A stretch of DNA of 64,000 nt from an uncultured Allomuricauda sp. (lineage in GTDB: Bacteria; Bacteroidota; Bacteroidia; Flavobacteriales; Flavobacteriaceae). The position numbers and the translations under genes were made by a program. Of this stretch, positions 33,786-41,688 are shown one piece after another. Each line of letters opens with the position of its first letter. The stretch's first letter is position 1. The notes under the pieces were generated by a model. It searched no databases. It was given only the letters and a program-made list of their open reading frames with translations, and was not told the DNA's origin. The DNA is taken from NCBI RefSeq assembly GCF_947499585.1, contig NZ_CANMOO010000001.1, positions 806,001-870,000 of the forward strand, written 5' to 3'.

Positions 33786-34991
33786 TTAATCGTTATAATG
33801 ATTCCTGGCAATAAACTGATTTTGGGTAAGGATTGATTTCAACCTTGCCTTTAGATCTTCACCAGCGTCATATACCATTTGTTCATTGCTGGGAAATGGC
33901 ACTGACCTAATATCCAACAAAGGAATCAAATCTATATCTAAAGCTCTTTTATCTCCTTTGTAATTTGCATATATATGTTCAAAAACAAACTCACTAGATA
34001 GGGGGTAAGAGTTAATTTCCTGTCCATTAGATAAATCCGTAAGACTTACTTTTGCTCCAATTTGAGCTGCTTTAAACTGTGTAAACTGATAAAAGTTACA
34101 ACGTACTGTTCTAAACTTGTCTACTTTAATCTGGTCGCCCAAACTATCTTTTACAGCATTCCCTTGCTCATCTAATAGGAACTCATAACCGTCCTTAATC
34201 TGTCTTTCTTTTACGATTTGCTTTTCGTTTACACGTTCTGGTGAAATGTTTATTTCCCTAAAGTTTACATTCAATGCATAATCGTATTTAACGTTAGACA
34301 ATGGGTTTGCATGGTACTCAGTCCAAAAATCGTTAATTCCAAAGGCATTGAAATCCAACAACTCATCTTCCAGACGCTCTGGAATGATTTGTTCTGTTTC
34401 ATTTCCGATTTCTACTTTCACATAGTCCAATCCTTTAGTATAGGCCTGATCCATCTTGGCAACGGTCTCCTTATATCCAGGATTAATATCTTGCAGATAC
34501 TTCAATTCGTTATATGCAGACCTGTAATCTACCTTTTCACGAGCGGATGTCAACAAGCCTGATGCATTATTGTACAAATAGTTTGATAACTCATTTTTGG
34601 TTGCAAGAATATTTGAGTCATAATTGGCAAATCCAAAAGAGGCATTTCTTCCCTCATCTTTTACAAACAATGGTAGAAGCGGTCTAATGCGCTGTTGAAG
34701 GCTTTTTAACTTCAAATATTTATTGTAAATAGCTTCCAGATTGGCTGGATTTCCATCTCGTTGTAAAAAGACGATTTCCTCTTCCTCACGTTGAGCATTC
34801 TTTTCAAAAGCATCTTCAAGCATTAGAATATAAGCTTGGTTGCCTTTTTTTGTCTTGTTTTCTGCCAAGTTTTTAATGGCCTTGTTCATAGCGGAAACAT
34901 AGTTGCCACTATTTAAAGCTTCTTGGGTTTTCTTTACTCCGCCACAGGCTGCAAGTAAAGTCAATATACTAATGAGTAATAGTTTTTTCAT
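33786..34991 (-). CDS. Conserved flavobacterial lipoprotein, function unknown
   Basis: This 401-residue protein has a clear lipoprotein signal with lipobox LAAC (C16). The N-terminal half is helical and TPR-like: TQEALNSGNYVSAMNKAIKNLAENK and ARREKV-type helices with SAYNELKYLQDINPGYKETVAKMDQAYTKG. The C-terminal half is beta-rich and contains VKDSLGDQIKVDKFRTVRCNFYQF, with a final charged helix DAGEDLKARLKSILTQNQF. It is likely anchored in the outer membrane facing the periplasm. I do not recognise a named family. It stands alone between the convergent ytxJ and the divergent glyA genes. Confidence 0.7.
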   Translation of the reverse strand: MKKLLLISILTLLAACGGVKKTQEALNSGNYVSAMNKAIKNLAENKTKKGNQAYILMLEDAFEKNAQREEEEIVFLQRDGNPANLEAIYNKYLKLKSLQQRIRPLLPLFVKDEGRNASFGFANYDSNILATKNELSNYLYNNASGLLTSAREKVDYRSAYNELKYLQDINPGYKETVAKMDQAYTKGLDYVKVEIGNETEQIIPERLEDELLDFNAFGINDFWTEYHANPLSNVKYDYALNVNFREINISPERVNEKQIVKERQIKDGYEFLLDEQGNAVKDSLGDQIKVDKFRTVRCNFYQFTQFKAAQIGAKVSLTDLSNGQEINSYPLSSEFVFEHIYANYKGDKRALDIDLIPLLDIRSVPFPSNEQMVYDAGEDLKARLKSILTQNQFIARNHYND

Positions 34992-35239
34992 GGCTTTTGA
35001 TTTTATCGGTTTTCATATGGTTTTCAACAGCCGTGCCAAAAACCTACATTCTATTAACGAAAAAGGACAAACGGTAGTATAATATCGATAAAAGACATAA
35101 AAAAAATATTTTTAGAGCAGTTTTAGAATTCCTTCATTATTGTTAATTGTTGTTTGATAAAATCAATTTTTACAACATTTTTTTTCGATTTAATTAGCTA
35201 TTCTATTCGTAATTTTAGCACTTCTTAATTTGAAAACAA

Positions 35240-36514
35240 ATGCAAAGAGACCACGAGATTTTTGAACTGATAGCCCAGGAGGAAGAACGTCAGATAGAAG
35301 GTATAGAACTTATAGCTTCTGAGAATTTTACCAGTCCCCAAGTTATGGAGGCCGCAGGCTCAGTTTTAACAAATAAATACGCTGAAGGCTATCCTGGGAA
35401 ACGTTATTACGGTGGTTGTGAGGTAGTTGATGAGGTAGAGCAATTGGCTATTGACCGTGCCAAAGAACTTTTTGGCGCAGTATATGCCAACGTTCAACCA
35501 CATTCTGGTTCTCAAGCAAATGCGGCGGTATACCATGCTTGTTTAAAGCCTGGGGATACCATTCTAGGTTTTGATTTGTCACATGGAGGTCATTTAACCC
35601 ATGGCTCCCCGGTAAATTTCTCTGGTAGATTATACAATCCTGTTTTTTATGGGGTAGATAAAGAGACGGGAACTTTAAATTACGATAAGATTCAAGAGAT
35701 TGCGACTAAAGAGCAACCTAAATTGATTATAGCTGGAGCATCAGCATATTCTCGAGATATGGACTTTAAGCGATTTAGAGAAATTGCAGATAGTGTAAAT
35801 GCCATATTGCTTGCAGATATCTCGCACCCGGCAGGATTGATTGCCAAAGGTATTATGAACGACCCTATTCCTCATTGTCATATTGTTACTACAACTACAC
35901 ATAAAACTTTAAGAGGCCCTAGAGGAGGTTTAATCTTAATGGGAGAGAATTTTGAAAACCCTTTTGGCATTCGTCTTAAAAACGGAAATCTGCGTAAAAT
36001 GTCTGGGTTATTGGATTTGGCTGTTTTTCCAGGAAATCAAGGTGGCCCATTGGAGCATATTATAGCTGCCAAGGCAATTGCCTTTGGTGAAGCACTTTCT
36101 GATGACTTCTTACATTATATGTTACAGGTAAAGAAAAATGCAGATGCTATGGCAAAAGCATTCGTGAAAAGAGATTATAAGGTTATCTCTGATGGAACAG
36201 ATAATCATATGATGTTGATTGACCTTAGAAACAAGAACATAACAGGAAAAGACGCCGAGAAAGCTTTAGAGGGGGCTGCTATTACAGCCAACAAAAATAT
36301 GGTGCCTTTTGATGATCAATCTCCTTTTATCACTTCTGGAATTAGATTTGGAACCCCTGCAATTACTACTCGAGGCCTAAAAGAAGCGGATATGGAAACC
36401 ATAGTAGGCTTTATAGATGAGGTTATAACGAATCCAGGGAATGAGGAACATCTTGAGCAAATAAGAAAAAAGGTCAATGACTTAATGAAGTCAAGACCTT
36501 TATTTAACGCTTAG
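35240..36514 (+). CDS. glyA: Serine hydroxymethyltransferase
   Basis: GlyA interconverts serine and glycine, loading tetrahydrofolate with a one-carbon unit. The 424-residue protein has the family pattern [19 protein letters not shown] near residues 23-41, [14 protein letters not shown], the PLP lysine K222 in [14 protein letters not shown], and [11 protein letters not shown]. It is a cytosolic PLP enzyme of normal length. A degenerate -7 element (TAATTTTA) lies about 20 bases upstream in a 248-base AT-rich gap. No glycine or other riboswitch was recognised there. It appears to be monocistronic. Confidence 0.97.
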   Translation: MQRDHEIFELIAQEEERQIEGIELIASENFTSPQVMEAAGSVLTNKYAEGYPGKRYYGGCEVVDEVEQLAIDRAKELFGAVYANVQPHSGSQANAAVYHACLKPGDTILGFDLSHGGHLTHGSPVNFSGRLYNPVFYGVDKETGTLNYDKIQEIATKEQPKLIIAGASAYSRDMDFKRFREIADSVNAILLADISHPAGLIAKGIMNDPIPHCHIVTTTTHKTLRGPRGGLILMGENFENPFGIRLKNGNLRKMSGLLDLAVFPGNQGGPLEHIIAAKAIAFGEALSDDFLHYMLQVKKNADAMAKAFVKRDYKVISDGTDNHMMLIDLRNKNITGKDAEKALEGAAITANKNMVPFDDQSPFITSGIRFGTPAITTRGLKEADMETIVGFIDEVITNPGNEEHLEQIRKKVNDLMKSRPLFNA

Positions 36515-36529
36515 AAACTGCGGGATGTA

Positions 36530-36546
36530 CTTAGGTTAAGCCTAAG
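36530..36546 (+). terminator. Weak hairpin after glyA
   Basis: CTTAGG and CCTAAG form a 6-bp perfect stem around a TTAAG loop. Only a short mixed T/A stretch follows, so termination would be inefficient. It lies between the convergent glyA and the unknown gene ending at 36560. Confidence 0.35.
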
Positions 36547-36559
36547 GTTTAAAAATAGT

Positions 36560-37216
36560 TTAATCCAATAGGAAAAAATCTTCTTTACGAAGTTGTTTTG
36601 TTTTGAGATTGTACACGATTACGTCATGTTGTAAATCGTCGTCAAAATATAGGCCCCAATACTCAAAATAACCTTTTTTGCTTTTTTCCAAAGCTAAAAC
36701 ACTTCGCGTGTGATCTTCAAAAACGGGAACGAAAATCTCATATGGCATTTCTGTTAATCCCTTGGTGAGATACACAAAATGCGCACTTGTTTTGAATATT
36801 ATTGCGGCCAATTGTTCGGGGATACTATACTCACTGATTCTAGAAACGACAATAGAAGTATCCCTAAAGTGTAAAGAAAGTTCAGCGATGTCAATTGAAT
36901 TGTTGTTATCATCACTCAGCTTTTGAAAAGCTGCATCAAATGAAGGTATACGTTTTTCACCTTCTACATCGCACGAAAAACCTCCCCAATTTCCTTTGTT
37001 AAAATGATGAAGACTTTCTGTAAGCCCAAAATTACAATATAAGTTCAGAATTAAATCGGTCTTCCCATTACTAGTATGGTAGTGGCATTGTACTTTTACC
37101 TCTGCATAAAAATCTTTTTCCAAGACTTTAATAAAATCGTCCAGCCCATCAGCGGTGACAAAAGCTTTTAGGCCATCAAGAGGGAAATTCGGATTGACTT
37201 TTTTCTGGAATGGCAT
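36560..37216 (-). CDS. Hypothetical protein, function unknown
   Basis: This 218-residue soluble protein starts at ATG 37216 (MPFQKKVNPNFPLDGLKAFV); a TTG two codons earlier is less likely. There is no signal peptide or membrane segment. The first part is predicted alpha/beta (GLDDFIKVLEKDFYAEVKVQCHYH), with strands CNFGLTESLHHF and GNWGGFSCDVEGE, and the C-terminal half contains DTSIVVSRISEYSIPEQLAAIIFKTSAHFVYLTKG. I do not recognise the family. The exact -7 match TAACTTTG at 37246-37253 supports expression of a single gene. Confidence 0.65.
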   Translation of the reverse strand: MPFQKKVNPNFPLDGLKAFVTADGLDDFIKVLEKDFYAEVKVQCHYHTSNGKTDLILNLYCNFGLTESLHHFNKGNWGGFSCDVEGEKRIPSFDAAFQKLSDDNNNSIDIAELSLHFRDTSIVVSRISEYSIPEQLAAIIFKTSAHFVYLTKGLTEMPYEIFVPVFEDHTRSVLALEKSKKGYFEYWGLYFDDDLQHDVIVYNLKTKQLRKEDFFLLD

Positions 37217-37245
37217 ACTCAACGGATTGCATAGTTGTTCTAAAT

Positions 37246-37253
37246 CAAAGTTA
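37246..37253 (-). promoter_or_regulatory. -7 element of the hypothetical gene at 36560-37216
   Basis: The minus strand reads TAACTTTG, an exact TAnnTTTG match, 29 bases before the ATG at 37216. Confidence 0.4.
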
Positions 37254-37360
37254 AAGCGAATCTTTTTTTTTGGATTGAAGGAAAACCTTAAAAATTCTGG
37301 GGGTTTTCTCCTATTTGAGTCTTTTTTATGGCAAAAAAGCTAAAAAGTGGCCAAAATCTG

Positions 37361-37395
37361 ACTAAAAATAACTCTATAGGTGCGCTCGGAGTTAT
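37361..37395 (-). terminator. Terminator overlapping the LuxR-type regulator stop codon
   Basis: On the minus strand ATAACTC pairs with GAGTTAT over 7 bp around a 14-base loop, followed by TTTTTAGT. The first arm includes the stop codon of the regulator gene, an economical arrangement seen in compact genomes. Confidence 0.5.
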
Positions 37396-38060
37396 ATAAA
37401 ACCTCTGTTTTTTGCGGCTAAAATCAAGGCAAGGTCATTCTCATTCTCAGTACCGAAAAGTGATTTTAAATGACGCTTTCTATTTTCAATAGAAGAAGGA
37501 GATAGCCTTATGTAATGTTCCAAATCTTTGTTTTTGGTACCTATGGAAAGATGGTATAATATCTTTTTGTCTTTTTCATCCAAACTAATATCATTGGTCA
37601 TTTTCTTTCTTATGGCAGAAAGCGCTTTGGATGAATAATATGGAGGATTTAATGTAATGGTCTTAACGGCATCTTCCAATGTTTTTGGGTCTATATCTGT
37701 TTTTACCAAATACCCGTCTGGGTCAACAGTTTTAAGAATGCTGTTTATTCTATAGTTATCACTAAAAGAGGACATGAAGGCAATCTTGGTTTCTGGTACC
37801 AATTTACGGGCCAAAACCCCTAAATCTTCTCCAGTATGAGGTTGGTCCTCATTGGGCGGAAACAATTGTACATCTAAAAACAAAATGTCATACTTGAACG
37901 AATTCACAGAATCCTCAATAAGTTTTCTGCCCATTTCATAGGTATTGGCGGTATCAACAATAATACTATGACCTTCAAAGACAATACGCTCAAGGATAAA
38001 CTTGTACCCAAGCATGGTCATCTCATGATCATCTATCGCTAATATTCGTAGTGTCTTCAT
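37392..38060 (-). CDS. LuxR/NarL-type response regulator
   Basis: This 222-residue regulator pairs with the histidine kinase gene 18 bases upstream. The receiver domain is intact: D10/D11 in AIDDHE, phospho-acceptor D63 in ILFLDVQL, and K120 in GYLVKT. A helix-turn-helix follows at about residues 155-215: LDEKDKKILYHLSIGTKNKDLEHYIRLSPSSIENRKRHLKSLFG, an adapted GerE-like motif with the usual recognition helix. It should bind DNA upon phosphorylation. It is the last gene of the unit. The receiver has an unusually long loop after the phospho-acceptor (FPPNEDQPHTGEDL). Confidence 0.88.
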   Translation of the reverse strand: MKTLRILAIDDHEMTMLGYKFILERIVFEGHSIIVDTANTYEMGRKLIEDSVNSFKYDILFLDVQLFPPNEDQPHTGEDLGVLARKLVPETKIAFMSSFSDNYRINSILKTVDPDGYLVKTDIDPKTLEDAVKTITLNPPYYSSKALSAIRKKMTNDISLDEKDKKILYHLSIGTKNKDLEHYIRLSPSSIENRKRHLKSLFGTENENDLALILAAKNRGFI

Positions 38061-38078
38061 ACCGGGTTGATTTAAAAT

Positions 38079-40175
38079 TTAGACATTCAATACTTCTTTA
38101 CGCGCTACAGTTCCATTTAGATTATCTAATCTTATATAATTGCTAGGTAATGAAACGGTAACGGTTGTTCCTTTACCTTTTTTACTGTTAATATCTAATG
38201 TACCTTTTACTTTTTTAACTCTTGATACCACATTTCGCAAGCCAATACCGCGTTTTCCTTTGTTTATATCAAAACCAACACCATCATCTGTAATTGTCAA
38301 TTTTAGTACATGATCTTCTGTACTGAAATTTATTTTAGCATTTTCACACTTTGCGTGTTTAACGCAGTTTTGCAGCGATTCCTGGACAATTCTGTAGGCG
38401 TTGATTTTTATATCGCCCTCCAAATCATCCCAATCTACATTTTCGTCATAAGTAAAAGAACAGGTAATCCCTGAAGATTCACTTATGGTGCTTATAAGGT
38501 CATCCAGAGATACAATAAAGTTATAAAATTTTTGATAAGAAGCATCACTAAGTTCGTGCGAAATCGTTCTTATTTCCTCTTCCAATTCTCTTAGTTTTTC
38601 AATAAGACTAGCTCTTTGTTCCACCGATGCTTCGTCGTCTTTATCATTTAATCCACTAAGAATCAATCTAATGCCTAGCATTTGACCTAAAATCCCATCA
38701 TGTAGTTCTTCTGATACACGTTTTTGCTCCAGTTGTTTGCCTTCTTCAAACTTACCTTGTTGCGAAAGCATTAGGTTGTAAATCTCTTGATTGCTCTCTT
38801 GCTGTTTTTGTTGAAATTTTAGTCTGTTATTGCTTATGCGTTGCCAGATAATGGTAAAAAGGGCGATTCCAAGCAGTATAAGCCCCAATACAACCCCGAT
38901 CCATATCTGTTTTTGGCGGGAGAGTAATTCGTTACGTTGTATGACCTCATCTGTTTCTAAACGGATACGTGCAAATTTATCACGGATAGCCCGTTCTTCA
39001 TCCTTTATTTTTTCACTTAGCTCATAGTACTCATTGGAATATGCTACGGCATTTTCACTATCTAAACGAGTTAATAGACGAAGTACTTCAAGTTGTTGTT
39101 CGTTGTCAGAGGATGCTTTTGCCAAACTCAACGATTCCTTAGCGCTCTTTCTTCCATTTAAAGTATCACCTGAAGATGCCAGCAGTTCTGCGAAATACCT
39201 TTTGGCTCTTGTTTGATCTATTGAAAAACCAGCACTATCATTCAATTTTATAGCCAATTTTAACAAATCACTGGCTTTGCTGTAATTTTTCGCTCCTCTT
39301 AACAGAGCATATGCTTGGCTAGCAATCGCCAAGGAGTATAGTTTTGGCTTTTCCCGGCGCAGATTTTTGTCACTAAGCAATTCTTTATATGCCACTATTG
39401 CTTTTGAATATTCTTTATTTATCAGATACCCATTGGCTATATTGTTTCTATTTTCCCAGAGATATACTTGTTTGTTGGCAGATTTGAATTTGTCAATATA
39501 TGAACCAGCTTTTGTGTAGTACTCTAAAGATTTTTCAGAATTATTCATACCACCTGCTATGATGCCCAATATATTGTTACAATTGTAAATTCTTTTGTAA
39601 TCTTCCAAATCTTCAAAGATCCGTATTGCTTCAGTAATATTGACTTCGGCTCCCAAGTAATCCTTAAAATAATCTTGGATTCTACCCATGCTATATAATA
39701 TTCTGCCCCTAAGTGAAAGTGATGTTGAGTCAATGGGCAGATTATTAAAACTTTTATTTGCCTTCTTATAATGAAAATATGCACTATCCATAATGCCGTA
39801 GGACTTAAAAAAAGATGCTAAATCCCAATGGGATTCTCCTAAAGCCTTATAAATTTCACTCTTTTCCGATAACTCCATAACCATTAGATTCATATTTCGG
39901 AACTTAGTAGAATCTTGAAGTTTTTTATAGGCTAAAGAAATTCTTGAAAGATGATCCAAACTTATGGTGTCATTGGAAAGCTGATTAGCTTTTTTTGTGG
40001 CTTTTTCTAAGAACTGCTTTCTGTCATTTAAATGGAGTTGTGTACTATCTCGTGCTATATTAATCCAATTGTTTATTATTTCGGATTCTGGAGCAATAGT
40101 ACCTTCCCTATCTACGGATTGTTTTCCGCAGCAGCAGAAAAGAATAAAAAGTAATACTAAATACTTGTTTTTCAA
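38079..40175 (-). CDS. TPR-domain sensor histidine kinase (HisKA_3 type)
   Basis: This 698-residue kinase begins on TTG with a lipoprotein-like or short signal (LLFILFCCCGKQ). Residues about 60-400 are helical TPR repeats outside the cytoplasm, for example LRGRILYSMGRIQDYFKDYLG and SLEYYTKAGSYIDKF. A single transmembrane helix lies at 424-444, then a coiled coil, a HisKA_3 dimerisation helix with H492 in SEELHDGILGQ, and an ATPase domain with QESLQNCVKHAK, TITDDGVGF and GIGLRNVVSRV. Periplasmic TPRs suggest detection of a peptide or protein. Its response regulator is the next gene. A TATTTTTT element at 40187-40194 may be its promoter. Confidence 0.88.
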   Translation of the reverse strand: MKNKYLVLLFILFCCCGKQSVDREGTIAPESEIINNWINIARDSTQLHLNDRKQFLEKATKKANQLSNDTISLDHLSRISLAYKKLQDSTKFRNMNLMVMELSEKSEIYKALGESHWDLASFFKSYGIMDSAYFHYKKANKSFNNLPIDSTSLSLRGRILYSMGRIQDYFKDYLGAEVNITEAIRIFEDLEDYKRIYNCNNILGIIAGGMNNSEKSLEYYTKAGSYIDKFKSANKQVYLWENRNNIANGYLINKEYSKAIVAYKELLSDKNLRREKPKLYSLAIASQAYALLRGAKNYSKASDLLKLAIKLNDSAGFSIDQTRAKRYFAELLASSGDTLNGRKSAKESLSLAKASSDNEQQLEVLRLLTRLDSENAVAYSNEYYELSEKIKDEERAIRDKFARIRLETDEVIQRNELLSRQKQIWIGVVLGLILLGIALFTIIWQRISNNRLKFQQKQQESNQEIYNLMLSQQGKFEEGKQLEQKRVSEELHDGILGQMLGIRLILSGLNDKDDEASVEQRASLIEKLRELEEEIRTISHELSDASYQKFYNFIVSLDDLISTISESSGITCSFTYDENVDWDDLEGDIKINAYRIVQESLQNCVKHAKCENAKINFSTEDHVLKLTITDDGVGFDINKGKRGIGLRNVVSRVKKVKGTLDINSKKGKGTTVTVSLPSNYIRLDNLNGTVARKEVLNV

Positions 40176-40224
40176 TTTGATATGTTAAAAAATAGGTAAT
40201 TATTTGTTTTCTTTTACTACAAGG

Positions 40225-40261
40225 TAAAAAAAAAGCCCCAGACCAGATTGGATTTGGGGCT
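40225..40261 (-). terminator. Strong intrinsic terminator after the small-peptide genes
   Basis: On the minus strand AGCCCCA pairs with TGGGGCT, with an inner CCA/TGG pairing, followed by nine T residues. It lies 21 bases after the second peptide gene and insulates it from the kinase gene downstream. Confidence 0.8.
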
Positions 40262-40282
40262 ATGTTTTAAAATAGTCAAGAT

Positions 40283-40501
40283 CTATAGTTGTCGATCGTC
40301 GTCGAGACTAGATTTCAAAATTGGAAAACTGTTTGTAGTTATAAAATCTCGAATATTATTTTGTTTGAGAAATGTTTCATCAGTTTTTAAAATTGTCACT
40401 TTGCTTAAAGTGGAGGAATCTTTATAATTGGAACTGTTAATGCAAGATGATATGCAAAAACTAGTAATTAAAATGACAATTTTAGAAAGAATATTTCTCA
40501 T
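40283..40501 (-). CDS. Small lipoprotein-type peptide with DDDR near the C-terminus (peptide 2)
   Basis: This 72-residue reading frame starts on ATG and encodes a short basic N-terminus, a hydrophobic helix (residues 8-18) and a good lipobox CISSC (C20). The mature part, 53 residues, ends SSLDDDRQL. Seventeen to twenty-five bases upstream is a second small gene whose product ends AQDDDR. The similar size, export signal and C-terminal DDDR suggest the two are related or processed by the same enzyme. Its short length means a spurious frame cannot be excluded, but the signal peptide, spacing and terminator behind it favour a real gene. No known family. Confidence 0.6.
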   Translation of the reverse strand: MRNILSKIVILITSFCISSCINSSNYKDSSTLSKVTILKTDETFLKQNNIRDFITTNSFPILKSSLDDDRQL

Positions 40502-40526
40502 CTAATTAGAATAAACATTTCTATTA

Positions 40527-40685
40527 TTATCTGTCATCATCCTGAGCAGAATCTCCTCCAGTTGCATCCTGATCCTCCAATTCCGCCATTAGGTTTTCCG
40601 TTTCTTGTACATCAGTTTCTGCTTCACAAGAAAACATTCCAAAAGTCATTACTGCAATTGCCAAAATACTTAGCGTCTTTTTCAT
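40527..40685 (-). CDS. Small acidic exported peptide ending in DDDR (peptide 1)
   Basis: This 52-residue protein starts at ATG 40685 (a longer in-frame reading from 40742 has no signal-like start). The signal is MKKTLSILAIAVMTFGMFSC with a lipobox-like Cys at residue 20. The mature 33 residues contain 13 Asp or Glu and a single basic residue, the C-terminal Arg in SAQDDDR. It lies between the LytTR gene and the second small peptide gene on the same strand. I recall short acidic peptides beside LytTR regulators in other flavobacteria, but no function is known to me. A secreted signal peptide is a hypothesis. Confidence 0.65.
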   Translation of the reverse strand: MKKTLSILAIAVMTFGMFSCEAETDVQETENLMAELEDQDATGGDSAQDDDR

Positions 40686-40824
40686 AATATTAGGTTTTAA
40701 GGTTAGAACTTTAGGTTCATGGCAGCAAGATATCCAGCACAAGTGTGTAGCTGGACAATGCCATAAATGTTTTAGTATTTGTAGCAGTTCTATTAGAATT
40801 CTATGAAAAACTGTGAGAATTAGC

Positions 40825-41559
40825 TTAATTAAGGGCCTTAATGGACGCTTTGGAGAGCATTTCTTTTAAAGTATCTACTTTTCCTTTATAGGTCTTGGAG
40901 AAGGGCAGCTCTTGTTCGTTCTCATTGCGTAAGGTGCAAATGGATTTACCGTAATTAATACGCGAGACATAACGGCTATTTAAAATATAGCTTTGGTGAA
41001 TTCGAATAAAACTTTCAGGAAGCTTTTCCTCAAATGACTTTAAAGTTTTAAAAGCACTTACCACATTGCCATCTCTCATGAAAAAGTCCGTAGCGTTGTT
41101 GTCGGACTTTAGATACAAAATGTCATTGGTATCTAAATAGTGATAATCATTATAGGTTTTTAGACAAATCGTGGAGGGCATATTTTGTTTAGGATGCATT
41201 TTGCGCAAACGCATTACACTCTTGCGAACGTCAAATTCGTTGTGGGGGAGAATCCAATAATCAAAAAAACCACTTTTAATGGCATTATAGGCGTACTTTT
41301 TTGTTGTTGAAAAACCAATTACAATTGGAAGTTCCTGCATGAATTGGTTTAGCTCCGTTATCATTTGAAAGTAAGCCATGCCATCTTCAACCAGATTTAC
41401 AAAAACCACATCTGGTGTAAATTTTAAAATGGTATTTAACCCTTCTTCTGGATTTTGGGCAGTACCCATACAAGTGAAATCACCATACTCTTGCAAATAA
41501 AGTTGCAATTGCAGCTTTGTAGTAGCGTTAGAATCTATTATAGCGTAAGTATAGTCCAT
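40825..41559 (-). CDS. LytTR-family regulator with degenerate receiver domain
   Basis: This 244-residue protein has a receiver-like domain (residues 1-115) and a LytTR DNA-binding domain (about 131-232, ICLKTYNDYHYLDTNDILYLKS to FIRIHQSYILNSRYVSRI). The residues needed for phosphorylation are missing: the acidic pair is D9-S10, the phospho-acceptor position in VVFVNLVED is N55, and the conserved Lys in DYWILPHN is L104. It probably works without phosphorylation, through dimerisation or ligand binding. No histidine kinase of the LytS type is adjacent. It lies upstream of the two small peptide genes and may control them. Confidence 0.88.
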   Translation of the reverse strand: MDYTYAIIDSNATTKLQLQLYLQEYGDFTCMGTAQNPEEGLNTILKFTPDVVFVNLVEDGMAYFQMITELNQFMQELPIVIGFSTTKKYAYNAIKSGFFDYWILPHNEFDVRKSVMRLRKMHPKQNMPSTICLKTYNDYHYLDTNDILYLKSDNNATDFFMRDGNVVSAFKTLKSFEEKLPESFIRIHQSYILNSRYVSRINYGKSICTLRNENEQELPFSKTYKGKVDTLKEMLSKASIKALN

Positions 41560-41688
41560 TTGTAAAGTACTGGGTGCAAGTTACTAACGTGTGAAAAGAA
41601 CTCATTGCAGTTTTCCCTTAAAAAAACTAGGGATTTCCCGTAAAATCAATGGTTTTTTGTTAAATAACAGCGGACTTTCCCTAAAAGG

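Noticed and set aside
35092..35239. AT-rich gap before glyA as a riboswitch
   Set aside because: No glycine, SAM or folate riboswitch core or consistent stems could be found; it looks like an ordinary promoter region.
37155..37343. 62-residue plus-strand frame in the gap before 37392
   Set aside because: It overlaps the promoter and start of the minus-strand gene, with no signal or family; probably random.
40527..40742. 71-residue version of peptide 1 starting at 40742
   Set aside because: The extra 19 residues contain no export signal and spoil the clear MKKTLSI start at 40685.
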